The position numbers and the translations under genes are program-made. The notes beneath the pieces are model-generated. The model did no database searches. It was not told the DNA's origin and saw only the letters and a program-made list of their open reading frames with translations. 64,000 nt of DNA from Ampullaceana balthica (taxonomy: Eukaryota; Mollusca; Gastropoda; Lymnaeidae): positions 1-64,000 of the forward strand of contig CALYLW010000071.1 in the NCBI GenBank assembly GCA_944989445.1, given 5' to 3'. Positions 25,620-36,286 of the stretch are shown one piece after another (the first letter of the stretch is position 1; every line of letters starts with the position of its first letter).

Positions 25620-25645
25620 CTGATGAAGGCATTAGCCGAAACGTT
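25620..25645 (+). ncRNA. Hammerhead ribozyme-like core in Penelope 3' region
   Basis: CTGATGA (25,620-25,626) is followed by a possible short stem II (GGC, ATTA, GCC) and GAAAC at 25,638. This is the order of the hammerhead catalytic core. Hammerhead motifs of this minimal kind are known in Penelope-like elements. Stem I and the cleavage site could not be placed with confidence, and position 10.1 is A rather than the usual G, so activity is unproven. Confidence 0.5.
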
Positions 25646-27257
25646 TACTATTGTGTCAGTCTTAAAATAAAGCTCAAATTTATTGTTTTCATTGCACAAT
25701 TTGTTTGTGCATTTTGTATTTTATTTAAAAGCTTTATTGCAGTCCCATTCTATATGATATATCAAAGTTGGGAGCGTATTTCATTTTTGTTATGAATTTC
25801 AAAACTTCCAAAAGTTCTAAATCTTTTTTAAAATAGAGAATACACCCCTGATATTTCCTTGGAAATTGTATATCCACTGATTCTCCATCTGTTAAAAGGC
25901 TTTCCAAATCTTTGCAATTTCCCAAAATCACAGAAGAACGAACATCTTTTAGTTTATATTTATGATATAAAAAACAACGACAACAACAACAAAAGTAACT
26001 GTTGTGACGTTGTAGCTGAGAAAATCTTTGATCTAAAGACTTGGTTGCAGTGTCAACAAGGTGGTAAAATAACTCAAATTAGTATCTTTCCTGTGCATCC
26101 TTTGTGGGCTCGACCTGATTTCATCAAATTGACTTTTTCTCCGACGAACTCGATGTCTTTGTATCGAGTCAAATATTTTACCTGCATTTATTTCAGATGT
26201 CAGGTGTCAGCATCTATTTCGGATGCCATTTGCCAGCATCAACAAGGTTGGCATTAAAGTCATTGTCTGATCTCAGATTATTTTATTATTTATTTTTTTA
26301 ATTTGGAACTTCTCAAAAGTTTTATTGCCAATGCAATATAATAATGTTTGCCCTGCGTGAATTAACTAATGAGATTGACGTGAGTTAATATCTCATACCA
26401 TATCACGACAGAACAATAAGAAATTTGAATAGTTGTAGTTACGTAAGTAGTCCTGGTGCTGCATCTCTTATTGAACTATTTATATCTGTGTTCTCGTAAA
26501 TGCCTTGAATGCGTCATTTATTTGAACGATTTTATACCTCAACGACTTTCCCACCTGGTGTCTCTGCGAGGTTTTAAGGTTAGTTCTTTAATATTCTTCA
26601 AAACAATGGGCTGTATGAAAGTAGATGAAGAAAAAAATAAGTACCATTTTTAGACAATATCGAAGAAGTTGGCTCATTCAAATGATGATTTTACCATATG
26701 ATTTATTGCCAGGTTAAGTGAGTGAGTGAACGCACCTCCTGGCGGGCTAAAGTACGCGAGGGCATCCAAGTCGCGGAAGCTTCCCTTACAGTCAAGAGCG
26801 AGGAGAAAAGGGCCAGGAGAAAGGGGAAGGGGGGGAGAGGAGCAGGAGGAAACGCCATCATCCCATGAGGATGGACGGATGCCATAGAAAGGAGTGAGTA
26901 CCACATGGTATAAAAAATGCACCAGTGTTGATTTTTCTAGTATTTGCTTCCACTCCCACATGTTCTCCTTTCATATTCGCCCGATTATCATATCCTTGGC
27001 CTCTTTTGTTTGCCAAAGGCAATCTTTCAATCGAAAGAAAGTCCCAAAATGTTCATGAATGCTGTCATTCTAATCTTCATCTAATATGTGACTTTTGATA
27101 TTATTTGCAATTAGTTTAATGGCGTCATTTTGAATGGTCTTATTCAAGTTTGTGCTTTTTCATGTTGTTTATTTAAAGCACTTCTTACATGCTCCTCCAT
27201 GACAGGATCAAATCCAGCGAAAAGTTGAACAAGTTTTTAAAATACGCCATTATTTTG

Positions 27258-27300
27258 TTCAGAGGCGTCACTAGGGGGGTGTGGACCGCACTGGGTGAAA
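27258..27300 (+). repeat. Possible end of another DNA transposon inside the hAT
   Basis: The string cagaggcgtcactagggggg resembles the terminal inverted repeat of a hAT-like family, and it interrupts the coding order of the hAT transposase between the TTF-like part and the FLKLVQLF block. I could not identify its partner end, so it may be a solo fragment. Confidence 0.3.
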
Positions 27301-28139
27301 AACAGCGTCCAATGATGGCTTTCTGCATTGCAAAATCTTTGAGAAGTATTATCTATTGTTTGCAAAGTTTAAAATGAAAACTCAATTCAAGACTGGACTT
27401 TTGGCTTTAAAATGTTTTTTTTTGTTTGTAGTTCCATTACCATTACCATCGTTTGCTAACAAAGATGTAGCCATTGCAAAAAGTTTGCAATAGAGGTAAA
27501 ATACAGAATCTTTAGCTACAGAATATACACCAACCATTTCTGGTAATTTTCTCTCCATTGCTAAGATGTCTTACATAATTGTTTGATGTGAACCTACGTC
27601 ACAGCTCCTATCAGTAGGGAAATCAAAGTTGAACCCTTTTGTACTGTGCGCCGGCCAAGCCGTAACAATGTCGGGCAGTGAGGTAAATTTGTACCCGGGC
27701 TCCAAGGTACAGGGTCGCAAAAATGAGGCTTATAACGTTATATCATAGTAACTTTTGATGAAACGGAAAGGGTCGGGGCGACAATTTTATATATATATTA
27801 AATTTTCAATGGGCGAAAAAAATCTTGGTTACACCTTTTGCGACCTAGAAAGAACGATTTAACCTCTCGTTATGAAACTCACTGCGGCCCGGGTAAAACT
27901 CGAATTTTAGCTTTAGAATATAATGGATGTTAATCGTCTATTAATTAAAATGACAGTTTTATACGCTGTACTATTAAAAAGGATTTATGGTTTCCTTTTT
28001 AAGGACTTTTTTAAAATTCATTTTTCGGATAGCCACACCGCATTTCCATAAATGAATTTTGCGCCCCTCTATTATTTTACTCCATGCTTTTGCACGGAAA
28101 CACGAAGTGATAGTCCGGCCCTGGTAACAGACTACAGAA

Positions 28140-28270
28140 ACATTCACGCACACAACCCTTAAGTCACACACAACACACACACACACATACACACACATGC
28201 CCATTCACAAACAAATTTACACACAAGCAAGAGCGCCCAACCTGCCCCCCCCCCACACACACACACATGA
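28140..28270. repeat. CA/AC microsatellite and C-run
   Basis: Imperfect (CA)n and (AC)n tracts are interspersed with unique bases and a run of C at about 28,244-28,252. They explain the Cys/Val-rich minus-strand open frames overlapping here. Confidence 0.9.
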
Positions 28271-28514
28271 AACACACAACCATTGCACACACAGTTCAAA
28301 GGGTAAATAATGAAAAGTTATTCGTGCAAGACGGTATTGACCTTTCACCGACTCAACGGTTCTAAACATGTGCCCTAATAGACACCCTTGGAAGTTGTAC
28401 AAAATATAGCATTCAACAACAGCAACCAGCAAAGCCACCAATGGTTTACATGTTGCATATATGTTGCCTTGAGAAGATCTCATTGCTTAATGTTTCAGAC
28501 CCCCCAGATGCCCT

Positions 28515-28998
28515 TTAGCGCCACTACCCTCAACCAGACTTAGGGCGCCCCTACCCTCAACCAGATTTAGGGCGCCACTACCCTCAACCAGACTTAGGGC
28601 GCCCTACCCTCAACCAGACTTAGGGCGCCCCTACCCTCAACCAGATTTAGGGCGCCACTACCCTCAACTCTTAACTTAGGGCGCCACTACCCTCAACTCC
28701 TGACTTAGGGCGCCACTACCCTCAACTCCTGAATTAGGGCGCCACTACCCTCAACTCCTGCATTAGGGCGCCACTACCCTCAACTCCTGACTTAGGGCGC
28801 CACTACCCTCAACTCCTGACTTAGGGCGCCACTACCCTCAACTCCTGAATTAGGGCGCCACTATCCTCAACTCCTGAATTAGGGCGCCACTACCCTCAAC
28901 TCCTGAATTAGGGTGCCACTACCCTCAACTCCTGACTTAGGGCGCCACTACCCTCAACTCCTGACTTAGGGCGCCACTACCCTCAACTCCTGACTTGA
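28515..28998. repeat. 29-bp minisatellite, about 17 units
   Basis: The unit holds ttagggcgccactaccctca followed by actcctgac. The first five or so units are a shorter variant with accagac or accagat in place of actcctgac. Each unit has a GGGCGCC-type GC palindrome. Despite TTAGGG at each unit start, this is not telomeric repeat. Confidence 0.95.
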
Positions 28999-29845
28999 CG
29001 TGTAACAGACTTTTGCAAATGACACAGACTTTAAATATGACTTATGACATATCACACACCTGACATACGACATAATCACATTCATGACATATCACACATG
29101 TGACATATGACATGCCAAATACCTGACATATTACATAATCATACATTGTCCGGGAAATGCCATTTGCATGGTCGCAAAAATGGAGCTTCATTTTCAGGGG
29201 CACACCACTGACATTGTTACTCCTATGTGCTCAAGTCCGATAAGACACATGTTTCAATATGACATAGTTACGATTTTTTTGACTGGAAGGGACATAACTC
29301 GCCGTTACTCGTGGCCTCTCAGTCTCATTGTCGAACTTTAAGACGCCCTCGGAATAAAGAAATAATGTGAACCTCTTTAAAAAAACAAAAAACGATTCAC
29401 TCATTTCGAAAAGAGGGTGAGCTGTTACCGCCCCTCTCTACCCTAATGCTACATTGTCTTGTCTAGAAAAGGTTTGCTCTCAATGCCATTGGTTCAGATG
29501 TCCTGTCATATGTTTTAATGTCACACAGCATGTGTCGGGCTCAGGTATCAAGTATCTTTTCTTGGACCCCACGCGAACAATTATTTGAGAACTGCTTCAT
29601 TAGACTTTTTAAAAAAAATATTTTAAAATGACGTCCTAACATAACCTTGCGGTTTGGCAGTAGGTCACTCGGAGCAGCCACCAGTGCAGTAGAGTTAAGC
29701 TTGGGTTAGCTCGTTGAAATCACCTAGTTTTAAACAACCTCGCTCCTGCCTCGGGAGCGATGTCTGTTTCAAGTTCAAGAGTCGTTTCTCGAGCAGATTT
29801 ATGACAACAGTTCTTGCAGCCGTGTCATTAAAATTTGTGTTTCTT
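28999..29845. other. Unique spacer with degenerate GACATA repeats
   Basis: From 29,005 to 29,150 there are irregular repeats of tgacatat/gacata motifs. The rest, to 29,845, shows no gene, RNA or transposon end that I recognise. Confidence 0.5.
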
Positions 29846-30012
29846 GGGTGTCTTAATTGATGGGGGTCTCAGTTCTTTGGGGTCTCTGTTATTTGGGGTC
29901 TCTGTTCTTTGGGGGTCTCTGTTATTTGGGGTCAATGTTATTTGGGTTCTCTGTTCAATGGGGTTCGCAGTTAATGGGATATTATTTGATGGGATCTTTG
30001 TTATTGGGGGTA
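29845..30012. repeat. Degenerate 16-17-bp tandem repeat
   Basis: About nine imperfect units of tctctgttatttgggg with many substitutions toward the right end. The overlapping Leu/Gly-rich plus-strand open frames are a by-product. Confidence 0.8.
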
Positions 30013-30204
30013 TCAGCTTCAGAATGGGGAACATTACACATATCATTTGTCTTAATCTATTTTCAGAGTTCGTACTGGCTCAACTACACCAAGTACGCCA
30101 ACTGTCAGTTTTGCTATTTAGTAACCAGGTCTCGCCTGGGACAGTTCATTTTTGTGTCCTCGTAGAGACTTCTTGAAAAAAACAAAAATTACCACAATTA
30201 AAAT

Positions 30205-30233
30205 TCAAGGTCACTTTGAGGTCACCTTGACCG
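30205..30233. promoter_or_regulatory. Nuclear-receptor-like sites upstream of the DR1 array
   Basis: TCAAGGTCA at 30,205-30,213 matches the extended monomer site bound by NR5A/ERR-type receptors. AGGTCAcctTGACCG at 30,219-30,233 matches the palindromic estrogen response element except for the last base. They lie within 200 bp of an array rich in AGGTCA. Only sequence match supports them; chance or repeat origin is possible. Confidence 0.35.
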
Positions 30234-30360
30234 CAGAGTGGACCAGAGATAAAATCAAATGGACATCAGTAAGACGTCATACGTGCACATCATTCGATGG
30301 TCAATATATGCCCAGCTCATTAATTAACGTGAGGCTGTCTGACGAGAATGTTTAGAGACG

Positions 30361-30960
30361 TTCAAATATCAAACAAGACCTGTCAGACGTCAAAGGTCAA
30401 AGGTCAAAGACATCCATATGTAAAACAAGACCTGTCAGACGTCAAAGGTCAAAGGTCAAAGACATCCATATGTAAAACAAGACCTGTCAGACGTCAAAGG
30501 TCAAAGACATCCATATGTAAAACAAGACCTGTCAGACGTCAAAGGTCAAAGGTCAAAGACATCCCTATGTAAAACAAGACCTGTCAGACGTCAAAGGTCA
30601 AAGGTCAAAGGTCAAAGACATCCATATGTAAAACAAGACCTGTCAGACGTCAAAGGTCAAAGGTCAAAGACATCCATATGTAAAACAAGACCTGTCAGAC
30701 GTCAAAGGTCAAAGACATCCATATGTAAAACAAGACCTGTCAGACGTCAAAGGTCAAAGGTCAAAGACATCCATATGTAAAACAAGACCTGTCAGACGTC
30801 AAAAGTCAAAGGTCAAAGGTCAAAGACATCCATATGTAAAACAAGACCTGTCAGACGTCAAAGGTCAAAGACATCCATATGTAAAACAAGACCTGTCTGA
30901 CGTCAAAAGCTAAAGACGTCCAGATTTAAAACAAGACTTGTCTGACGTCAAATGCTTGAA
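30361..30960. repeat. 45/52/59-bp minisatellite with AGGTCA direct repeats, about 12 units
   Basis: Each unit contains acaagacctgtcagacgtca, then one to three copies of the heptamer aaggtca, then aagacatcc. Unit length changes in 7-bp steps with heptamer number. Where two or more heptamers occur the sequence AGGTCAAAGGTCA (for example 30,394-30,406) is a perfect DR1, the element recognised by RXR, HNF4 and COUP-TF receptors. The flanking gacgtca is one base from a CRE. The last two units are diverged. Confidence 0.93.
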
Positions 30961-31335
30961 GCGTCTAAAAAAATATTTGAAAAACCTCCAGGTGAAACAC
31001 GTGACTAGGTGCCACCAATCCCGAGGCTGTGATGAATTTAGCAGACGATCCTCGCAAAAACATCTCGGTATCGATCTAAATATTCATGGAGATGGCTAAA
31101 TTAAGGCGATATCGATTCTCTTGGACGTCAGAGACAGAATCGTTCGTGGGAAGTGGAGCAATGTTCTAAGACAGTCGGCAAACAGACTTAATATGGAGGA
31201 CAGAGTGAACTCGTCACAAGGTGAAAATAGATGGGGGGTCGATATTTTGATTAGCTGTCACGGTTAATTGCTAGATAAAGGTGTAATGATAGTACACAAA
31301 ACTTCGTACGGTGTACATGTGCAATGGTAGAAAAA
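30961..31335. other. Unique spacer, no gene seen
   Basis: Non-repetitive sequence between two minisatellites. No open frame of note, RNA gene or transposon end was recognised. Confidence 0.5.
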
Positions 31336-31993
31336 CGATGGTCTGGTTGACAGGTACACAAACCTTGGTGTGGTTGACAGGTACACAAACCTTGGTGTGG
31401 TTGACAGGTACATGAACCTTGGTGTGGTTGACAGGTACACAAACCTTGGTGAGGTTGACAGGTACACAAACCTTGGTGTGGTTGACAGGTACATGAACCT
31501 TGGTGTGGTTGACAGGTACACAAACCTTGGTGTGGTTGACAGGTACATGAACCTTGGTGTGGTTGACAGGTACATGGGCCTTGGTGTGGTTGACAGGTAC
31601 ACAAACCTTGGTGTGGTTGACAGGTACACAAACCTTGGTGTGGTTGACAGGTACACAAACCTTGGTGTGGTTGACAGGTACACAAACCTTGGTGTGGTTG
31701 ACAGGTACACGAACCTTGGTGTGGTTGACAGGTACACGAACCTTGGTGTGGTTGACAGGTACATGAACCTTGGTGTGGTTGACAGGTACATGAACCTTGG
31801 TGTGGTTGACAGGTACATGAACCTTGGTGTGGTTGACAGGTACACAAACCTTGGTGTGGTTGACAGGTACATGAACCTTGGTGTGGTTGACAGGTACATG
31901 AACCTTGGTGTGGTTGACAGGTACATGAACCTTGGTGTGGTTGACAGGTACACAAACCTTGGTGTGGTTGACAGGTACACAAACCTTGGTGGG
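31336..31993. repeat. 27-bp minisatellite, about 24 units
   Basis: The unit contains ggtgtggttgacaggtaca and acaaacctt, with two main variants (acacaaa, acatgaa). As 27 is divisible by 3, frames on both strands stay open for 240-260 codons (for example a CQPHQGSCT-type repeat on the minus strand). These are composition artefacts: no upstream coding context, splice sites or non-repeat domain accompanies them. Confidence 0.96.
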
Positions 31994-32381
31994 TGTAAAT
32001 TTGACATTTTATGTATACAAACGTTGGCATGGTATACAGGTATACATCAGTTTGATGTACTGTTAATATGTTATTTCGCGGGCCTTAGGATAGTTTTGTT
32101 GTAATTTCTTTTTAAAAATAATTCCACCAGAGCATGTACGCCGCAGGTCAGAGATGTTTCCACCGCACATGCCTTTTTGAAAATCTCATTTGCTGCAGGT
32201 CATTGGAAAGTAGGCCACGATGATTTATGATGTGGGACAGACAGCTGTCACGAAACAGGAAAATTTGCAGCCTAGGCGGAATTGAAGTTTTATACCCTCC
32301 CTCCGACCCTCCAAATATAACACGTCACCAGAAATTTAGTTTAAAAATACCACATGTCACTTTAATCAATGAGTTTAGACT
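31994..32381. other. Unique spacer, no gene seen
   Basis: The first part retains decayed echoes of the 27-bp repeat. Nothing else is recognised. Confidence 0.5.
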
Positions 32382-33665
32382 AGGTAACACTGGTGATGGT
32401 GTACTGGGTCTATACCAGGTAACACTGGTGATGGTGTACTGGGTCTAGACATGGTAACACTGGTGATGGTGTACTGGGTCTAGACATGGTAACAATGGTG
32501 ATGGTGTACTGGGTCTAGACCAGGTAACACTGGTGATGGTGTACTGGGTCTAGACATGGTAACACTGGTAATGGTGTACTGGGTCTAGACATGGTAACAC
32601 TGGTGATGGTGTACTGGGTCTAGACATGGTAACACAAGTGATGGTGTACTGGGTCTAGACATGGTAACACTGGTGATGGTGTACTGGGTCTATACCAGGT
32701 AACACTGGTGATGGTGTACTGGGTCTATACCAGGTAACACTGGTGATGGTGTACTGGGTCTAGACATGGTAACATTGGTGATGGTGTACTGGGTCCATAC
32801 CAGGTAACACTGGTGATGGTGTACTTGGTCTAGACATGGTAACATTGGTGATGGTGTACTGGGTCCATATCAGGTAACACTGGTGATGGTGTACTTGGTC
32901 TAGACATGGTAACATTGGTGATGGTGTACTGGGTCTATACCAGGTAACACTGGTGATGGTGTACTTGGTCTATACCAGGTAACACTGGTGATGGTGTACT
33001 GGGTCTAGACATGGTAACATTGGTGATGGTGTACTGGGTCTATACCAGGTAACACTGGTGATGGTGCACTTGGTCTATACCAGGTAACACTGGTGATGGG
33101 GTACTGGGTTTATACCAGGTAACACTGGTGATGGTGTACTGGGTCTATACCAGGTAACACTGGTGATGGTGTACTGGGTCTATACCAGGTAACACTGGTG
33201 ATGGTGCACTTGGTCTATACCAGGTAACACTGGTGATGGTGTACTGGGTCTATACCAGGTAACACTGGTGATGGGGTACTGGGTTTATACCAGGTAACAC
33301 TGGTGATGGTGTACTGGGTCTATACCAGGTAACACTGGTGATGGTGTACTGGGTCTATACCAGGTAAAACTGGTGATGGTGCACTTGGTCTATACCAGGT
33401 AACACTGGTGATGGTGTACTGGGTCTATACCAGGTAACACTGGTGATGGTGTACTGGGTCTATACCAGGTAACACTGGTGATGGTGTACTGGGTCTATGC
33501 CAGGTAACACTGGTGATGGTGTACTGGGTCTATACCAGGTAACACTGTTGATGGTGTACTGGGTCTATACCAGGTAACACTGGTGATGGTGTACTGGGTC
33601 TAGACATGGTAACACTGTTGATGGTGTACTGGGCATGATTAGACTTGGTAACAATGTTGAAGGTG
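32382..33665. repeat. 35-bp minisatellite, about 37 units
   Basis: The unit contains ggtaacactggtgatggtgt and actgggtctataccag; variants (tagacatg versus tataccag, gtgcactt) recur in blocks. The last unit or two decay around 33,610-33,665. Confidence 0.96.
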
Positions 33666-34200
33666 TACCTTGAAATAGCGCTGCAAAATGTCACGTGCAC
33701 TAAATCGTCCAGGAACTGGTAAAAAAAGTGTTAGTGTTGGGGAAGGGGGCAGGGGAGGAGACATCATGTATGGATACACAGATAAACAAGATACACACTA
33801 GATAATAATGATGCATCGATCTTTCGTTGAAATACTTGAAATGAATATTCGTGAGCTCAGCAGGTACGGGGATATTTTTAGAACATTGTAAATCGTAGAC
33901 ATACATGAAGGATTACTTCTAATTAATAGAAATTTCCAAGCTAGATTTTAAGGTCAAGTAAGTAGGTCAAAAGGTGGGGGGGGGGAATCGGGGTGGGGTC
34001 ATTAGATTGGAAGATTGGGCCTCCGTTTAAAATAGGCACTGTGTTTAATTGCTGATCTAAAAAGGAAAGTCAGTTGAGTTACATCCGGGTATAAACTAGG
34101 TGACAGCACTGCTGTGTGACAGTGGCGTGTTCACCTGGCGCCCGTCAGGGCACATGGAGTTCAAATATCTTGTCTCAGTGTGGCACAGTGTGGCACACAT
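33666..34200. other. Unique spacer, no gene seen
   Basis: Contains a G-run at about 33,977-33,986. No gene or transposon was recognised. Confidence 0.5.
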
Positions 34201-34204
34201 GGTA

Positions 34205-34248
34205 ACACACACACTGTGTGTGTGTGTGTGAGAGAGAGAGAGAGTGAG

Positions 34249-34301
<53 letters not shown>

Positions 34302-34314
34302 TGGGTGAGAGAAA

Positions 34315-34406
<92 letters not shown>

Positions 34407-34444
34407 AAAAAAAAGAAAGAAGGAAAGAAAGAGTGAACGAAAAT

Positions 34445-34511
<67 letters not shown>

Positions 34512-34545
34512 TAAATGAGAGAGACAGAGAGAGTGTGAGAGAGAA
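34205..34545. repeat. Compound microsatellite: (TG)n, (GA)n, (GAAA)n, (GA)n
   Basis: In order: (AC)/(TG) at about 34,205-34,228, (GA)n at 34,229-34,296, (GAAA)n at about 34,314-34,410, and (GA)n at 34,451-34,508. Purines dominate the plus strand for about 300 bp. The Arg/Glu-, Lys- and Ser/Phe/Leu-rich open frames across it are artefacts. Confidence 0.97.
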
Positions 34546-34671
34546 TAAACTGATGATGGCACAAATTGTCCATGATATGCTCACCTCGCTCTGATCTTCA
34601 AAATTTAGCTGGAATAATATTAAAAAAATTAAGTCTTTAAATTTAACCCCAAAAAAAAAGTTTCCTTGTTA

Positions 34672-35010
34672 TCACATTCCCCTGTGTGATTTGGGAAGCC
34701 TGTTCCATAATTTTGGTGCAGTTGCTTGGAAAGAGCGCACTTGACTCTCTCTGCATCCATCTATGGGGAGTTTCCCAGAGAGTCTCAGGGTATCTGAATC
34801 TTTCCCAGAGAGTCTCAGGGTATCTGAATCTTTCACAGAGAGTCTCAGGGTATCTGAATCTTTCACAGAGAGTCTCAGGTTATCTGAATCTTTCACAGAG
34901 AGTCTCAGGTTATCTGAATCTTTCACAGAGAGTCTCAGGTTATCTGAATCTTTCACAGAGAGTCTCAGGGTATCTGAATCTCTGATAACAAGTGTGAGGT
35001 ACACTAACAA
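34672..35010 (-). pseudogene. LINE-like retrotransposon C-terminal fragment with an expanded repeat
   Basis: The 112-codon minus-strand frame ends RSFQATAPKLWNRLPKSHRGM. This resembles the conserved block (A-P-x-LWN-x-LP) found just after the reverse transcriptase in CR1/jockey-like non-LTR elements. Just upstream the frame runs through seven copies of a 30-bp repeat (10 residues, KDSDTLRLSV type), which is not a family feature. I infer a short retroelement relic next to which, or inside which, a minisatellite grew. No RT core is visible around it, so assignment rests on about 20 residues. Confidence 0.45.
34778..34985. repeat. 30-bp minisatellite, 7 units
   Basis: The unit holds agagagtctcagggtatctg and aatctttcac, differing at a few positions. 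The unit length is a multiple of 3, which keeps frames open on both strands. Confidence 0.95.
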
Positions 35011-35451
35011 TTTTTATTTTTAAAAATCTTTTTTTTGGTCCCATAACCTCGTGGTCGTAGGGGGTTCTAATGTTTCCATGAGAATTTCTCGGTGCTTGGT
35101 AGACCTGGCGGCGCCCATCTCCTCTCCAGGTCAGCGGAGGACTTTTTAGCGATAGTCATTCATCAACATTTTTATTGTGGCTGTAACGTGGGCTAGATCC
35201 CACGCCCCACAGCTTGTGAGGAGAACGCACTATTGACTTCGCTATACAGCAGGATTCCCCTCTCCTCTCACCACTCCCCGACGCCAATCAAATGTTTTCC
35301 TCCTCTGCTCATCTACCTCCCTCACTCACCTTTCATAGACAGAAAATTAAACAACAGCACGGGAAAAGGGTCATATTTGACTTTTGTTTTTCCACCCCCG
35401 AACCCATGAGACGGCGGTGAACTTAATATAAGGGATTTAAAAAGACCCACA
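34986..35451. other. Unique spacer, no gene seen
   Basis: No open frame, RNA gene or transposon end was recognised. Confidence 0.5.
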
Positions 35452-36286
35452 TATTATTTGATACTCACGAGATTATTTGATACTCACGAGATTATTTGAT
35501 ACTCAGGAGATTATTTGATACTCACGAGATTATTTGATACTCACGAGATTATTTGATACTCACGAGATCATTTGATACTAACGAGATCATTTGATACTCA
35601 CGAGATTATTTGATACTCACGAGATTAGTTGATACTCACGAGATTATTTGATACTCACGAGATCATTTGATACTTACGAGATCATTTGATACTCACGAGA
35701 TCATTTGATACTCACAAGATTATTTGATACTCACGAGATTATTTGATACTCACGAGATTATTTGATAATTATTTGATACTCACGAGATTATTTGATACTC
35801 ACAAGATCATTTGATACTCACGAGATTATTTTATACTCACGAGATTATTTGATACTCACGAGATTATTTGATACTCCCGAGATTATTTGCTACTCACGAT
35901 ATTATTTGCTACTCACGAGATTATTTGATACTCACGAGATTATTTGATACTCACGAGATTATTTGATACTCACGAGATTATTTGATACTCACGAGATTAT
36001 TTGATACTCACGAGATTATTTGATACTCACGAGATTATTTGATACTCACGAAATTATTTGATACTCACGTGATTATTTGATACTCACGAGATTATTTGAT
36101 ACTCACGAGATTATTTGATACTCACGAGATTATTTGATACTCACGAGATTATTTGCTACTCACGAGATTATTTGATACTCACGTGATTATTTGATACTCA
36201 CGAAATTATTTGATACTCACGAGATTATTTGATACTCACGAGATTATTTGATACTCACGAGATTATTTGATACTCACGTGATTATT
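35452..36286. repeat. 19-bp minisatellite, about 44 units
   Basis: The unit is attatttgatactcacgag, with occasional single-base variants (atcatttg, cacgtg, tttgctac) and one partial unit at about 35,765. Junctions with the flanking sequence are sharp. Confidence 0.97.

Larger units (their letters stand above)
24520..25740 (+). mobile_element. 5'-truncated Penelope-like retroelement
   Basis: The plus-strand copy contains the end of the reverse transcriptase region, the GIY-YIG endonuclease, a 3' UTR with a hammerhead-like motif and an AATAAA at about 25,666. It lies in the reverse orientation inside the hAT transposase and separates its catalytic domain from the dimerisation region. Most of the RT is missing, as is typical of aborted target-primed insertion. 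Exact ends are uncertain by 10-25 bp; the flanking hAT sequence on both sides codes for nearly the same motif (SYR and LALR), so a small target duplication is possible. Confidence 0.8.
24339..27600 (-). pseudogene. hAT (ZMYM-type) transposase pseudogene, broken by Penelope
   Basis: Pieces of one transposase appear in order on the minus strand but in shifting frames. A TTF-like region lies at about 27,440-27,590 (NGEKITRN, YLYCKLFA). Next is about 27,050-27,240 (FLKLVQLFAGFDPVMEEHV), then 26,960-27,001 (GQGYDNRANMKGEH, the conserved block of the catalytic domain). The segment at 25,990-26,230 is followed by 25,734-25,931 (VLKFITKMKYAPNFDISYR). After the Penelope insertion the C-terminal dimerisation region resumes at about 24,515-24,339 (LALRIL, FSKLKIIKNY, RLSNLAILAVEYEL, stop). 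Several frameshifts and stops make it non-functional. Spacing near 26,670-26,900 is disturbed by GC-rich sequence that does not fit the family. It would once have cut and pasted this element. Confidence 0.8.
24033..28123 (-). mobile_element. ZMYM-type hAT element with 7-bp target duplication
   Basis: The left end CCGGGCCGGACT and the right end (opposite strand) CAGGGCCGGACT form hAT-like terminal inverted repeats. They are flanked by direct repeats of GTAACAG at 24,026-24,032 and 28,124-28,130. Subterminal regions also resemble each other (ccgtg, then gcgcc). The 4.1-kb interior carries a minus-strand transposase pseudogene and a nested Penelope element. The normal hAT target duplication is 8 bp; here seven bases match and the eighth differs or the end is one base off. 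Confidence 0.82.

Noticed and set aside
28515..28998. Interstitial telomere repeat suggested by TTAGGG in each unit
   Set aside because: TTAGGG occurs once per 29-bp unit and not in tandem hexamers.
31251..32104. Open frames of 244-259 codons with Cys/His/Pro- or Val/Asp/Arg-rich repeats
   Set aside because: They are by-products of a 27-bp unit, open on both strands and in several phases, with no non-repeat domain.
34096..34584. Ser/Leu/Phe-rich 130-160-codon frames resembling membrane proteins
   Set aside because: They translate a GA/GAAA microsatellite in three phases.
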